From: Talpa occidentalis
Lineage: Eukaryota; Chordata; Mammalia; Eulipotyphla; Talpidae
Direction: 5' to 3'
Assembly: GCF_014898055.3 (NCBI RefSeq)
Contig: NW_023604295.1
Location: forward strand, 135,872,676-135,936,675
Length of the DNA stretch: 64,000 bases
Shown piece after piece: positions 13,741-26,950 of this stretch (its first letter is position 1; each line of letters opens with the position of its first letter). Under the pieces are notes generated by a model. It searched no databases. It worked only from the letters and a program-made list of their open reading frames with translations, and had not been told where the DNA came from. The position numbers were made by a program, and so were the translations under genes.

Positions 13741-15107
13741 TGGTTCACATAGCTTCATATTTTGTTTTTGCTTAAGCAGAAACAGTCTAAGGACAGTCAA
13801 TTTGGTGACTGAAATTTGAAATTAACATTAAAATGCATTATGAAGTTAAAGAGAAAAAAATGTGTTAAAATTGCCATGGATTAGGAGACAGGATGTGAGT
13901 ATTACCCATAATAAGTGAAAAATTTAAAGTTATGTGGGTTTCCTTACTCATGGACTATAGAGGGACTGGAAAGTACTGCATTTCACTACATAATTTTGGA
14001 GAATATATCTTGTGGTCACATCCAAGCTCTGATTGAGAATACTGTCACCAACTACAGTGTAACTGTGGAAAGGTGAGCACTAACTGGAAATTCATTCTTA
14101 CCTCTGTTTTTTTCATACCATCCATCCCACATAAACAAATCTAAAAACAAGTTTTTGAACTTTTCCACAATCTTCCTGTCTGCCTACATGTTTGGGTGAA
14201 TATAAATAGACTGATTTTGAATGCCTGTAGTATATCACAATGTTGACTGCATCATCCTTGGAATGGAAGTGTAGCTTATCTATTTTTCTGGAAAACTGAA
14301 ATATGTTAAATTATAATGCGTGTGTTATCGGTTCAGGAGAATCTAAATCATGTGTGGTGGCAGAAAGTGGTTTATTTTGTAGTTTAATTTTGCAGTGAAC
14401 TTCAGTCACTATTTAATCACTATTCAGAGCATGAATTGTTCTCTAATATAACAAAAAAGATACTTGAGTGGGGGAACCAAAGAATGAGAAAAATATTTTA
14501 TTGTTCTAGTGTGTCAAAGTTGTGAACAAGCCCAACTCTCACCTGCTTCTAATCAGTCATTAATTCTCAGACATTGCATGAAGTGGCTGCCTGGGTCTCG
14601 CGAGTAAGCTTCTCTCTCCTGCCCATGATTCAATCCTCCTTTATTGTATAATCTTATACTCTGTAAAATCCAAATTATTATCATCTTCTAATGTGTCTTT
14701 TAGAACTAAAATTATTCCAAGCAACATTATTGTATATAATATATTGGATATGATAGATATGTATCAGACAACTGATTTTTGAGAGAAGTGATCAGTTGTA
14801 GAGCAACATTCATTATATGTGACCTTCAAGAGCAAACTTACTTGTGTTCCATAATGACAGCAGGACATTCTATAAATATAAATACTTAAAAATATTTCCT
14901 ATAGCTTGGAGGGAATAATTGGATTCCAGACTCTCTCCTATAAAAATATCTGAGGAAAGGTCATATTTTAGAGTTTCTGTGGCTCATTTATCTGTTAACC
15001 CACACAATAAAATGCCCAGGTTTCTAAACCAGACCAAGTGACCTGCTGTATAAGTTAGGAGGATCCAAGGAGCCCTTAATTCCTAGGGACTGTGCCCTCC
15101 GTTAACC
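13741..15107. other. AT-rich unique DNA
   Basis: No exon, RNA gene or named repeat recognised. Confidence 0.5.
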
Positions 15108-15500
15108 CAGGGATTGGCACCTGTCACTTTTTTATGGTCTGTGAATTAAGAATGATTTTTACTTTTTCAAATAGATGAAACATTTATTTATTTATATTAG
15201 TCATGTTGGTTTGCATCATTGTTTGTATTTTGGAAGGTTAGGATCCACCACCCTTCAGGTATTGTTACCATAGGGCACCCACGCTCAAGCACCCCTGGTC
15301 TACCACTATAGTCCACTGTTAAGGGATTTATATTACATAGCATGAGATAGTAAATGAATTGTAAGTTGCGCACATATAAAGTTTTACTGGAACTGAGCTA
15401 TGCATCCCCTTATTTGTTTTCTATGACAGCTTTCCTGGCATTAGGCAGGTTGAGTGGTTCTGCCACAGTCTGTTATGTGACTCTTTAGACATGACAAGGG
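15108..15500. mobile_element. Ancient hAT-Charlie-type DNA transposon relic
   Basis: Begins with cagggattggcacc, close to the hAT-Charlie terminal repeat. It continues with the family's gtctgtgaattaagaatg block, a ttttactttttcaaat block, and the ataaagttttactggaac segment followed by a diverged tctatgacagctttc. These occur in the order expected for a common mammalian non-autonomous hAT element. The middle (about 15190-15290) fits poorly and may be an insertion. No transposase is encoded. The right border is uncertain. Confidence 0.6.
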
Positions 15501-18119
15501 AAAGTCTTCCAGGGGACACTAATGAACTGTTTGCAGACTTCTGAGTTCTTTTCTGTCTGCATCCTCAGAACATCTTTACTTTACTACTGCCAGCTTAGAC
15601 CTGCCAACTCTATGAATAACTATAAACATTCTAGATTGTCATTTTGACTATGTGAATCTATGTTTTTCAGCATGATATTACTGTTGCTAATACCATAGTG
15701 GTGCTTCCAATAAGTAGCAGTGACCCAAGAAAAATGTTTTACTGTCCTATCAAGGCATACATAATCTTTTTAGCAAATTTGCTCCAAACCAACTTATTTT
15801 CTAGCATATATAAAATAGTAAATTTATAGAAAATATTGCTAATGTAATATCCATGACTTTTTCCACAGCTAACTTCCTCTAAGGCTGAGAGGCTGTGACT
15901 CTAAACACCTGTTTGCCTGCACTTCTCTCAAGGCTACATACCAACTAAGAGGCCTTGAGAAGTTGGCTACTGCCTCTATTTTTTTAAAGTTTTTCACATA
16001 GATCATAGGAGCAGGCAATTAGTTATAATTCTGGTACAGATATGGATACCCCATTCTTCTGTACGAGAAATTTTGTATTTTTTTTTTTGGTGTGTGTGTG
16101 TGCATATTTTGGAAATGAATGGACTCATTCAGTCTCAATAAAAGTTTCACTTTTTAATATGTAAATGAAAATATTCAGCACATGTACTTTGTGTATTAAG
16201 CTTCATTTTCTTTTGAAAGTCAGACTCTGTGATTTGATATGTGCACTAATTTTAAAGCCACCTTACTTTTCCCCAACCACATGAGTACATCAATTCATGG
16301 ACTTACAAACAAGAAAAGGTTACTAGATCACTTTTATTTTAAGAAATCATGTATATAAAATACATTAAAGTACATGATTAAAAATTACAACTTAAATGTG
16401 CATACTCAATTATCCTAAAAAGAGAACTGTGAACTTGTAGAACATGATAGAAAATAGAAATACAGAAAATATAGATTCTTTAGTTATGTGTATACTGCCT
16501 TAGGTATTTTTGTTTCACAGTCAAAAAAATTGTTTAGTATTAAAGGAAAAATAATTTTAAAACTTCTTGCTGCTAAATGTAGCAAGTTACAGAACAAGTA
16601 ATTTCACTATCTGGATATCTTGATTTTACAGTGATAATATACATAGTTATAAAACTATGATAACTTTCTATTTTAACAAAACATAGTTTTAAGACTTCTA
16701 CTATGACTATGGCATATCTCGCTCTGTCCTTTCTTTTAGTTTCAAATTGATATTTCAAAATAGTACAGACTACTCATAGTAAAATAGTTTGCTGTACTCA
16801 AGATAATTCCATAATAAAATCCTTATTTAAGAGAAAAATACTGTTTTAGAGTTAGTAGAAAAGTCTCTAATAGAAATAAGGATGTGAAAATGATATCAGG
16901 ACAGTTTTTTTTTTTTTTCTGAAACTAGATTATGAAAGAAATACATCATAATTTTCATTTAAATTGAGCTCCACAAATTAGTAATATAAAAATAAAATGG
17001 ACAGTAGATGTTGAGCCCAGGACTTTACCTGACCTAATACTAGTCTAGACTAGAAAGACGTTAAAGTCTATTAATTTTTGTAAAACAATGCACTAATGTT
17101 TAAAGTATACATCACATGTGCAGATAATTTAAATTTTCCATTTAAGCCTAGCTTTGGGAGTTCTTAAATCCAGGAGAAGGGAGGATATAATCTTATGGTA
17201 ACACTATCAAAGCAAAGTAATACAGTTGATTGAAAATACAGTTGAGCACGCCCAGCAGATGAAGGTGTGAATTTCCCCATATATCATCTTAATGGCAACA
17301 TTTTCTACAAAGCGACATGGAGCTCTCCTTCATATTTCATGAGTTCTATTTGCCTGACTTCAAAATGCCAAATGTGCTAGTGAATAGTGCTTTAATATTC
17401 ATGGGTTTTTGAGATGGCTTTGACAGTTGTCAACTAGAGAAATGGCTTCATCAGGGAAGAATCTGACTTATGATTTCTGGCACAAATAAAATCATGTAGT
17501 CATTCACATATGCATTCTGTTTTAAAAGTATTCTTTGTGTAGCTATCTTTTATGAAAATAATACATATGTAAAATACTTTATGTAACAGTATGACATTTT
17601 TAAATCTTACTTAGATATATCCATAGGAATCCAGAAAATTTTGTTAACTTCACACTTAATAATTGAGCTTTATTGAAAGGACATAACCCAGTTAAGTATC
17701 CTAAAAGTTTTCTAGTGCTCACATAATCACAGCATAAATCACACATCTCTGTGGAGAATTTATACTTCTTTTTCCTTGTATAATTCAAAAATATATTAAA
17801 TATCTTAACTTAGAGGAAAAAATCATGTCATTTCTCTATATCCGTGAGAATTTAGATCTTGGTTCTTGAGTCTCTCATTAAAATTTCAGACACTCAAAAA
17901 CTTCAATGAAAATTACAATTTACTCACGAAATAGAGTTCATTGCTATGAATTGAAAGAGGTCTATATAATTTTCACATAATGTTAGTTATTAATAATACA
18001 TTGAAGAAATTATGAGCAAACACTCAAACTCTTTCAGAATTTGTTATGTATATTACCTCATTCTGTGTTCCCATCAATCTTAGGAGTTGGGAGAATCAGT
18101 ATCATAAGCACCTCTGGAT
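15501..18119. other. AT-rich unique DNA
   Basis: No gene recognised. Contains a short TG run (16089-16102) and T runs at 16079-16088 and 16906-16919. Confidence 0.5.
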
Positions 18120-18300
18120 TGATTTAACCGTTATTGAATACACAGTATATGCCAAACACTCTTCTAAGTACTATGTATATTTTGTTAAATTATTAACCTC
18201 TTTTGTAGATGAACAAATTAATTTACCCCAGATTTCATTATTTGTGAAAAGTTGAACTGTGATTGGGAGACAGGAAGTCTTGGCCCAAACCTAGTCTCCA
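18120..18300 (-). mobile_element. MIR-type ancient SINE relic
   Basis: Contains the diverged core attgaatacacagtatatgc followed by caaacactcttctaagtac, then an attattaacctctttt..agatgaacaaattaa block. These match the antisense order of mammalian MIR. Borders are approximate. Confidence 0.5.
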
Positions 18301-20053
18301 ACAAAATTCTCAACTATAAAAATTTTAAGTTACAATCAGAAACAAGGTCAAATTGTCACTCTAATGCTATGTCTGTTGTTTCTTCTAACACGGATTATAA
18401 TTATTGACTGATAGATTTACTGAGGCTAGCTTGAAATAAACTTGCTTTCTGATTTTATTCTGTCAGCAAGGAAGTTTACCCTAAGGATAACAAGAATTCT
18501 TGGAATTAGGTCTCTTCTACTTTATTATTCTTATTCTCTAGGCTATATACATTCAAATAGGCACTAGAAACAATAGGATCAAGCAGGTAGAATGATGGCT
18601 TGAATTCCAGTATTGCATTTAGAGACTGTAACTTTTCTCATAACCAATACTAAGCTATTGAATCTATATGGATAAAAATGCAAAAGCCTAAAATATTAAT
18701 TTTTAAGAGTCCACTGAGAAAATGGAGGCACACATCTTACTTTCCTTAGAGTGAATGTGTTGTCACTTAACATGGATCAATATAGCAGTTTATTTTATCT
18801 GTCTTTATATGTGGATTTTTTAGAATGGCTAAAAATGAAAAAAAAAAAAAATCCCATACTCTGAGTGTAACTAATAGAAATCTTACTGAATTTCATGACT
18901 GTATCAGAATCCTCCTACTTTTCCCTAATCACCTCTTCCTCCCATTCTCCATAGCATTTATTTGAACATCTTTCCTAAAAATATCTAATCTTTTCCCCCA
19001 TCACTTTCTGCAGATGTCCACCCCATTATTTCACAGAAAACTGTAAACAATGAGACTGTAACCCCTTCAACAAGCTTACATGAAAACAAAATGTGCCTTT
19101 CACATTTCTTTTCCTCCTCCCTATCATTATGCTGTAAAAGCCTAACTACTCTGCCTTTGAAATGAATGCTATCCTACTGCCTAAACATCATAACTACAAG
19201 TTAGCTTATATTCTTCTTCTAGATGTTCAATCCCTTGTATGGGAGGGTGGGGGAGAGACTATGCTAAAATAACAAACAAACCTATAATTTTTTTGAAATC
19301 TTGAGCTATATTGCTACATCTACATTATTACCTCCCACTCAATTCTGAAAATTAGTTTCAGCTTCTGAAAATAATCATAAAAGACATTGACTTCATTTTT
19401 AAAAAAATTCTACAGAAAGTCATTCCTGAGTCCTTTCTTTCTTTGAGCCATTTTTTTGCAAATTCTGACAATGTATTTTCCTTGAGACACTTTTTTCTTC
19501 TCCCTGATACACCCTCATACCTTTCCTGGCCAGTTATTTCATTTCTTTTAGACTTAGACTTATCTCTTTATATAATCCTTAATATTGGTATTCTTCAGGG
19601 TTTAATTTTAGGTACTTTTTTTTTCCTTCTCAATTAAATATATTTTTCTTGCCCCAAAGTTAATTTGCTAAAGAGAGTTTGTATCTTCTATTTTCCAGTT
19701 TAATTTACACAAACTGACCTACATTGCACATTCTTATATAGAGAGTTCATGTCACTTAATTAAGTTAAATAACCCCCAAACCACTACGTTTGCAGTAAGT
19801 ATATGAAGTACACATTTTACTGCCAATGCCTTCGTTCACAAATCACTCTGTAAATAATAGGTACCCATCATGATCAGAGACCAGTGACATCACTTAATTC
19901 CAACTCACTGCACATATTATTCATTTCACACAGACAGCAAATCCTGTAGTTGTGTTGCCTCTTTGCCTTCCAGTGATCATCCATGTGATACTTTACAAAA
20001 ATATAGAAGCAAAAGAGAATTGGTCAAGCAAGGTGAAATAGAAAGTGCTAATG
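18301..20053. other. AT-rich DNA with C/T-rich stretches
   Basis: No gene recognised. Pyrimidine-rich unique sequence around 18.9-19.6 kb could include a very old LINE relic, but I cannot assign it. Confidence 0.4.
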
Positions 20054-20146
20054 CTATTAATCTTAATAGTTACATTTTCTCAAATATAACACATTGACTT
20101 GCCATAGAACTAATTATATTTCATTCAATTTTTGAGATAGTAGCAA
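20054..20146. repeat. 93-bp local duplication, copy 1
   Basis: Starts ctattaatcttaatag and ends near gagatagtagcaa. It recurs in the same orientation at 21802-21895 with three substitutions and one extra T, about 96% identity. No A-tail or terminal repeats mark it as a known mobile element. Confidence 0.85.
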
Positions 20147-21801
20147 TGGAAATGGGACAGGGCATGGAGTTACAGAAGACACAGTTGACCTGGGGTTGTG
20201 GACACTGCCACCCTCTGAGCCTCTAGATATTCTTTGCTGAGACCTTTTCTTTTCTTTCACTTCAAGCGTATTTTCCTGGTACCATCTAAGTAGGTGGTAA
20301 GAGCTGTGTTCTATTTTTCCGTTTATTTTAACAACAGAGTCATCTCATGATCAGCTCTCATTGCTCCTTCTACTGTGTATTTCATTGTTCTTCATATATC
20401 AGCTACATTTTTATTTCTCCAATGTTGTGAATGCTGTTTTGTAGATTCTGTTATGTTCTTAAAGAGTGTTGCCTTTTAAATTTTTAAACTGGCAATTAAT
20501 CTGGTAGCATTTAAATTGCAATCTGTATTTCCTTAATGGTTGAGTTATACACAGAATATATATAGATCATGCTCTAGTTTTTTGCTTCAGACTATGTCCC
20601 TTCCATTTCCAGTAGCTACTGTTATTCAGAGTAACCATGTGGCTGCTATGTTTCCTGGTTCCTCTGGACACAATAGTTTTAGAATTTCCATAGGAGTTTT
20701 AGTTCCTCACTAGGTACACTATAGGGTCTACTCTCAGGCTGAAAGTTTTGAGAAAAGAAACTTTACCCTTTAATCACTCTCCATTACTAAACAATTACAA
20801 TTTTTTTTTTTTTTTGGTTAGTGTTTGCTTTGGGGTTTAGTTCTGTTTGTACAGATATGTTATTGTTTTTGTTTTTGCCAGTAGAAACTTACTTGGTCAT
20901 TACCAAACACAGGAAACTCTTGTGCTCGTTTTTCTTTTTGTTGTTGTAAATATCAAGCTTATTTCTAAGCATTCCTCCTATCAAGGATTTGTGCTCTGCC
21001 ATTATGCAGTTATTTCATTTTTTCTTGCCCCCAACACAGTTAACCTTTTTTTTTTTCTCTGCTTGGACCTCCTCTCTGTTAAATTGATTAAGTTTCCTGT
21101 AGATCTTCTTTCTCTTATATATAAAATTTTTGATAGGAAGTTTTCTTGAAACCCCATACCTTATTAATATACCCTGTACATGTTATCCCATAGTATATTT
21201 TACTTCTAATACTTAGCTAGACACTATTATTTGACACTTAGAAATGTCCTAATACATTTTTGTATAATTGATATATCCCACCTGATTTATAGCCAACCCA
21301 GTTTAGGGAAACTTGACCTTAAAAGAATGACACACACACACACAAAAAGAATGACACAAAGCTGATATGTACTTATAATAGATAGATATATGGTTTTGAT
21401 TTTAGGCATGAAGTTATATATGTTTTTATTGTTTTGTTAATATATGATGCTTGCTGTTTATAATTAAAAGTATAATTATGGGTATAATAAATATATTACT
21501 TTGATACTTCCCTTTACCTTTATTATTTTCTAGCATTATAAATATTGTCATTAAAATTATTAAGCTTCATTTATGCAATAAAATAAAAAGCATAAAATCA
21601 TTTAAGGTAACAATTTTTCTGTAGAATTGTCAGTACAATAATTAGATTTTTATGTTTATTCAATTTTCTCTCATTTAATGTACACAATAAACCACTAAAG
21701 TGATAATCATCTTATAGTTTGATATTTCAACAAGATTGAATTAACAAAGCTGTATTTTTGTTTTAGAAAAAGATTTTTTGTAATTTAATATAGAAACATC
21801 A
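20147..21801. other. AT-rich DNA between the two duplication copies
   Basis: No gene recognised. A T run lies at about 20800-20815 and a short CA run at 21331-21344, the latter bounded by two copies of aaaagaatgacaca. Confidence 0.5.
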
Positions 21802-21895
21802 CTATTAATCTTAATAGTTACATTTTCTCAAATATAACACATTGACTTGTCATAGAGCTAATTATATTTCATTCAATTTTTTGAGATAATAGCAA
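21802..21895. repeat. 93-bp local duplication, copy 2
   Basis: Direct-orientation partner of 20054-20146, separated by 1.65 kb. Confidence 0.85.
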
Positions 21896-22035
21896 AAACA
21901 TAGTATTTATGTATTGTTTACTTTTAAAAGTGCAAATGAGGTTATAGCTTTAGAGAGCTATACTTTTGGAAGAGAAATCTTTTATAACTGCATTACATAG
22001 CAAGTCCACAGTGGCTGTAAGCAAGATTTTAAAAT

Positions 22036-22296
22036 GGGGCCTCTTTGGTGTCCGAGCAGTTAACTCAGTGCTACCACTGTTACAGCCTAAGTTCAATCCC
22101 TGGCAAAGGAGCTGACCCACAGGGCTCAGCAGACCTTTTCTGTCTGGCCTGCTGTTCCCCTAAGCAGTGTATTTCAGTAGATCTGCATGTTCTGCTCCCA
22201 ACTCTGTCTCTCATCCCCCCAACCCTGCCCACACCTCTGGTCTACACCTCAGTTCTTCTACTCACGAAAAAGAAAAAAAAAAAGAAAAAAAACGAA
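22036..22296 (+). mobile_element. tRNA-derived SINE, old subfamily
   Basis: Head ggggcctctttggtgtccga with a decayed A box, a B-box relic at agttcaatccc, then the older-type body (ggagctgacccaca, cctaagcagtgtatttcag) and a GAAA-rich tail. Flanking direct repeats aagattttaaaat (22023-22035) and aagatttgaaaat (22297-22309) match at 12 of 13 positions. The single difference and many internal changes fit an old insertion. Confidence 0.87.
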
Positions 22297-22309
22297 AAGA
22301 TTTGAAAAT

Positions 22310-23674
22310 ACTTGCATACACCTGCCAACTGTGTGTGGCAGGGAGACCAGTTATAATTTTCCATAAGAAGTAGAGATGCTTTTATGCCTAAGTTAAGTTT
22401 TTATAGGTAGGAGAAAATATTATCTGTTTTACATTTTGAGATTTCCTAACCTTAATTCTGTGACTTGGGGAAAGAAAGCAAATGACAGAAGCTGGGAAAC
22501 TTTTTCATGAGACAATCTTAGAAACATAGGGGTAGAAATATCACTCTTTGGTGTCCAGGAGACACTTGGTGAGACGAGAAAATTAGATGACTTATTTATG
22601 TACTTTTCCAAAAACTTTGAGGGCATCATGGACTGTCACAATGGGCGAGCCTTCCAACAAGTTGCTTCTCCAGCAGGGAACAGTCATGAGGGCATCTTGT
22701 GGAGGGAACAGAAGTCTACAAAGATAGTGTGTAACATTGCAGCTGAGAAATTATTTCAAGTGAGAACAGGAGCTGGAGATGACCAGACCAAAATGCAGAG
22801 GACAAAACAAATGGAAAGTCTACTTAGAAAAATGGGGGATTTTTTTTTTTTATTATTACTAAAGTAAATAAAGAACTGATAGAACCTTCAAGGAAATGAA
22901 GCTTAGGAAACGCATTCTATGGAAAAGACTTGGTTGGCTCTAATTTTAATATATTTCATTATAAAATAATTTCATTGAAATGAAAGTTCATTTAGATACT
23001 TATTCTTGTTCTGAGAAAGAAAACTCCAGGGCTTACAAAGGAAATCTTCATTTGGATTTTAAATGATAAAAAGATTTGCAAACTGTATAAATTTGACTCA
23101 ATGAGCCAACAAAAATAGCAGTCTTTTGGATAGCATATGTCTATGAAATAGTAATTTAGCTATTATAATGAGCGAAGCACTGTCACAAAAACACAGACAA
23201 AATCCCTCAAGATCCCTCAGATGTCTGGTTTTCTATATCAATGGAACATTGTAATTGGGAATAAAATTGGGAATAAGGATAGAGTATTAAGAATCATTGC
23301 ATTTACAGAATCTTGCATATGAACGACATTTTATATAACATGAGTGATGAACAATTTAAATAGCTAGAAAATATTTTCATATTGATATCAAAGCCATTTC
23401 CTTGGAAAGGTTTATCTTTGATATATTGACCTGTCAGTTTTACTATTTTGTAACATGCAAAGAAATGTATTCCTCTTTCTTGGCCACTTGTATTTTTCAA
23501 TTTTCCCCTCAACTTTGCTTTTCTATACTTAATATTCCCTTCAATTCTTTTTTTTTTTTTAGTTTTGATCATATTCCTACCCATGCACTCTCTTTCAGAG
23601 TACTAGTTAAATGACTTAAACTATTTTCTTACTGGTCAGCTGTTACTATCAGATAAGTAATACTTAATAATTCT
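22310..23674. other. Unique DNA
   Basis: No gene recognised. An 89-codon plus-strand frame at 22598-22867 has no family resemblance I can name and ends in a poly-T tract. A T run lies at about 23549-23560. Confidence 0.45.
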
Positions 23675-23690
23675 AAAAAATAATAGCTAG

Positions 23691-23956
23691 GGGGCCTCCC
23701 CAGTGGCGCAGCGGTTGAGCACTGGGTTGTGAAGCTGCCTGCAGCCTCTGCAGCACCGGTTCGATTCCCGGCTGCTCCCCAGCCACCGGAGGAGGGTCCC
23801 ACATGGTGCGCAGACCTCTCCTGCCGCCCGCTGCTCCCCTCAGCAGTGTACTTCGGTCCTTCTGCCTGCTCTGCTCCCCGCTCTGGCTCTGGTGAATTCT
23901 CTCACCCTCCTGCGCTTCTGACTGTACCCAGCTTGTATAAATAAATAAATATTTTA
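23691..23956 (+). mobile_element. tRNA-derived SINE, young copy
   Basis: Nearly intact. The pol III A box is tggcgcagcgg (23704-23714) and the B box ggttcgattcc (23758-23768), at tRNA-like spacing. A GC-rich body follows, with the gtcccacatggtgcgc and cccctcagcagtgtacttcg blocks, and an (AAAT)n tail. It is flanked by a perfect 16-bp duplication, aaaaaataatagctag (23675-23690 and 23957-23972). It was mobilised in trans by L1. The perfect duplication and intact boxes indicate a recent insertion. The long antisense frames in such copies are not genes. Confidence 0.95.
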
Positions 23957-24029
23957 AAAAAATAATAGCTAGGTATCAATACTGTATCATTTGTCTTTTT
24001 AATTTTAATTATCCTTATATTAACTCTTT

Positions 24030-24160
24030 AATATGAATGACAACATCTTTATAACTGACAAAACTGAGAGGCAGACAGTTTGAATGACTTGCCCAGTGTG
24101 CAGGGCTAGAAATGGAATGAGCAGTGTTCCAAGTGCAATGTCCATGCTCTTAATATGTGT
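24030..24160 (-). mobile_element. MIR relic
   Basis: Reads ataactgacaaaactgagag, then aatgacttgcccagtg and a diverged agggctagaaatgga segment ending in catgctctt. This is the typical antisense order of a MIR core and flank. Confidence 0.65.
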
Positions 24161-25859
24161 ATTTCAAGTACTTCTTCAACTTGAGCATGACAATCTAATA
24201 TATTGAATAATTAAACTATCAATATCTTCTATTAAATACTGTATTTTCTATTGACTTGCAACTACATATTATAATTCTGCAACTATCGGTTATAATTAAA
24301 TACTTTCAAAACTTTTTTTTTTTCCTTAAGTGACTCAGTGACATTATATATATCAGATACACCATTAATGTTCATTCTTTGTAAAATCATTTATAAGGAA
24401 CTTAAACAGTGTAAAATACAATTCTTAAAACCTCTAAGAGGTAAAAAGAAAGTTAAAGCCCAGTATCTGCTTGTTTGATATTTCCGATTGCTAATTGAAA
24501 CCATTTCATCATTTTATAAATTGTTGGTGTTTGCATGAGTTGGGAATATTTTCTATTTGGTCTTTGATCCCCATGAATCATTGTCAATCACAATAGCAGA
24601 GAAAGTGTTTCAATTAGAACAGCGTTATTCTGTGTATGAAGTTTACTTTTGCTAAAGGCAATATCTGACCTTTTCTTTGAAGTCATCTTACTACTGAGCT
24701 TCTTAATATTCAATGGACAACAAGCTATCAGTTACGTAAGGAATAACTACACAGTGTTCTCATGCACCTCGCTAATGAGGATATTTTCAAGAGCACATGT
24801 TCAAAATTAAAACCTTGAAGCAAAATCTGAAAGATCTTACATTATGAGTCTCAGCTTGAGTAATTCACAGACATGTGTAACCTACTACTAGAGGAATTCA
24901 AAAGCACTAGTCTGAGATGGCATCCTAAATGCCTAGTTCCTTTAACCAAAATGGTAGGATATCTGAAATGATTCAAAGGCTGTTTGCTTTATAATTAACA
25001 AAATATAATCCCTAGATTAGAAAAATAATTTCACTGAACACTTCTTGAATACCTGCTAAATGCCTGGCACTTTGCTGTCAGTGGACTTGTTAGAAATTGA
25101 TGGCAGCATAGAATAGATACTGAATGTTATGGCTGTCAATGTGACAGATAAACATTGACCAGGACACTGGCACTCTGTACATGGTAAGCAAGGTCTTTGT
25201 TCCCTCCCCTTGATTTTAATCTGATCTTTGACTGTTTGGAGCAATGAAATATTGTAGCAACTGATGTGTTCTTTCCCTGAGACCCCAGTACTCCTGTGGA
25301 AGGTTAAAATGCCAGAAAGCACCCATATCATAAGGAGGTCAAGGCTATCCTTTCATGAAGGCCACTTGGGAAGGCCATGAAGAGGGAACAAGTTATATTT
25401 AGCCAACAACCAGCCAGTTCATTCACACTAATACCATTGACATTTGAAGCAAAAATAATTTTACTTTAACATATCCTGTCCAAATTCTTGATTCTAAATT
25501 AATGAAATATAGCAAAATTTTGTCTTAAGGCACTAATTAGGGTAGCGTGTTCCACAGTAATAGATAACTGAAGTTAAGATTTTTCAGAAACATTGCTGCT
25601 AACTTAGTATGTGACGTTGGGAAATCTATTTAAACTATTTAAATTTTCAATTATGAAAAAGAAAATGACAGTGTGTGTTATAGTATTATTATGTATGAGA
25701 CAATTACCCTAATGCTTTGTGAGCTGCATATGGCACACAAAACAATAAGTCCTTGTCAACTCCATAACTTATATTTCTAGTCCAGGTTTCTCTGATGAGG
25801 TCCAATTGTTAATAAGTGCCTTCTCTTTAATATTTGTATACTACAAACAAAATAGCTCA
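24161..25859. other. AT-rich unique DNA
   Basis: No gene recognised. A short ctgctaaatgcctggcac motif near 25051 is reminiscent of MIR/L2 tails but too short to call. Confidence 0.45.
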
Positions 25860-25861
25860 AA

Positions 25862-25992
25862 TTTTCCCACTTCCCTCCTTCTTCCACTACATTCTTAGTT
25901 CTTTTTCATCATTCTCTCCTCTTTTTCTCTCCTCTCTCCCCAGTCCTCTCTCTCTATCTCTCGTTTCCCCCCGCTCCCGTCTCCTTCTAGTT
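25862..25992. repeat. Pyrimidine-rich tract
   Basis: Almost all C/T on the plus strand, including TCTC and CCTCTC runs. A simple low-complexity tract, possibly able to form triplex DNA. Confidence 0.75.
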
Positions 25993-26079
25993 GCTTCCTA
26001 ATTCATCCCAATGCATAATGCTACTCATTGCATCACCTTTTGGCCTTGTCTCAATTGCTCAATTGTTCTCCACTATTAT

Positions 26080-26106
26080 CAGAAAAAAAAATAAAAATAA
26101 AAATAA
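26080..26106. repeat. (AAAAT)n simple repeat
   Basis: Short run of A-rich units with no flanking element recognised. A possible L2-type relic surrounds it (about 26000-26420), with cttcacatggtttagagtac-like motifs, at low confidence. Confidence 0.6.
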
Positions 26107-26644
26107 AATTTTTATAACCACTGCAATGTTTAAAACTATTCACTGAACTCTGTATGAATAAGTTCAAAATCCTTCACATGGTTTAGAGTACTCTCCAGAA
26201 TTTAACCTTTGCTTCTTTCCAGATTGAGATGATGAGGCACATCATTGTGGACCATATTGTTTCAGCCACATAAGTCTTTGGCCTATTCTAACACACTGTG
26301 CCCTTTCTCATCCTAGAGACTTGGATAACCTCTTCTTTCTGCACACTCTGAGTTAGCTAGCAATCATTTTGACTAACTCTATTCTTTTTCCAGGAAAATG
26401 CTCTTTGACAAAGGTAGGTTAAATTTAAATCCCTTAAATTTCTTTCTTCATGAAAACACAGTTATAGTGGATTAATTTTCATGTTATTACTATTATTATC
26501 ACTTGGGCTATTTGAGATTGTGGCATAGAAACAAATAATGTAAGGAGGGGAAACTAGTAAGATATAATAATCTAGGGACTTTGACATTCTTTATTAAAGG
26601 ACTTTATTTAAGCATTCTTCCTTCTTCCAACAGTGTGTTCTCTC

Positions 26645-26664
26645 TGTGTGTGTGTGTGTGTGTG
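26645..26664. repeat. (TG)n microsatellite
   Basis: Ten TG units directly upstream of a SINE tail. Confidence 0.9.
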
Positions 26665-26683
26665 CATTGTGGGTTTTTTTTTT

Positions 26684-26950
26684 AAAAGATTTATTTTATT
26701 TAGTTTTACATAAAAGAACTGGGGTAGAGGCCAGAGGTGCAGGGGTTGAGAGGATTCACCAGAGACAGAGTCGGGAACAGAACAGGCAGATTTACTGAAA
26801 TACACTGCTGAGGGTTGCAGCAGGTGAGACAGGAGAGGTCTGCTGCACCATGTGGATAAGCTCCCTGACCAGGGATTAAACTCATGCTATAGTGGCTGCT
26901 GATAGTTTGATAATGCTGAGACTTAACTCCTTGTACTACCAGGGAGGCCC
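26684..26950 (-). mobile_element. tRNA-derived SINE, old subfamily
   Basis: Minus-strand copy with its head at agggaggccc (26941-26950) and its tail at ttaaaagatttattttattt. The body has the older-type block (reverse: gtggataagctccctgacca) and decayed pol III boxes. No clean target duplication. Confidence 0.85.

Noticed and set aside
23704..23768. A functional tRNA gene
   Set aside because: A and B boxes are present, but they belong to the SINE head. The sequence does not need to fold as a complete tRNA and is followed by the SINE body.
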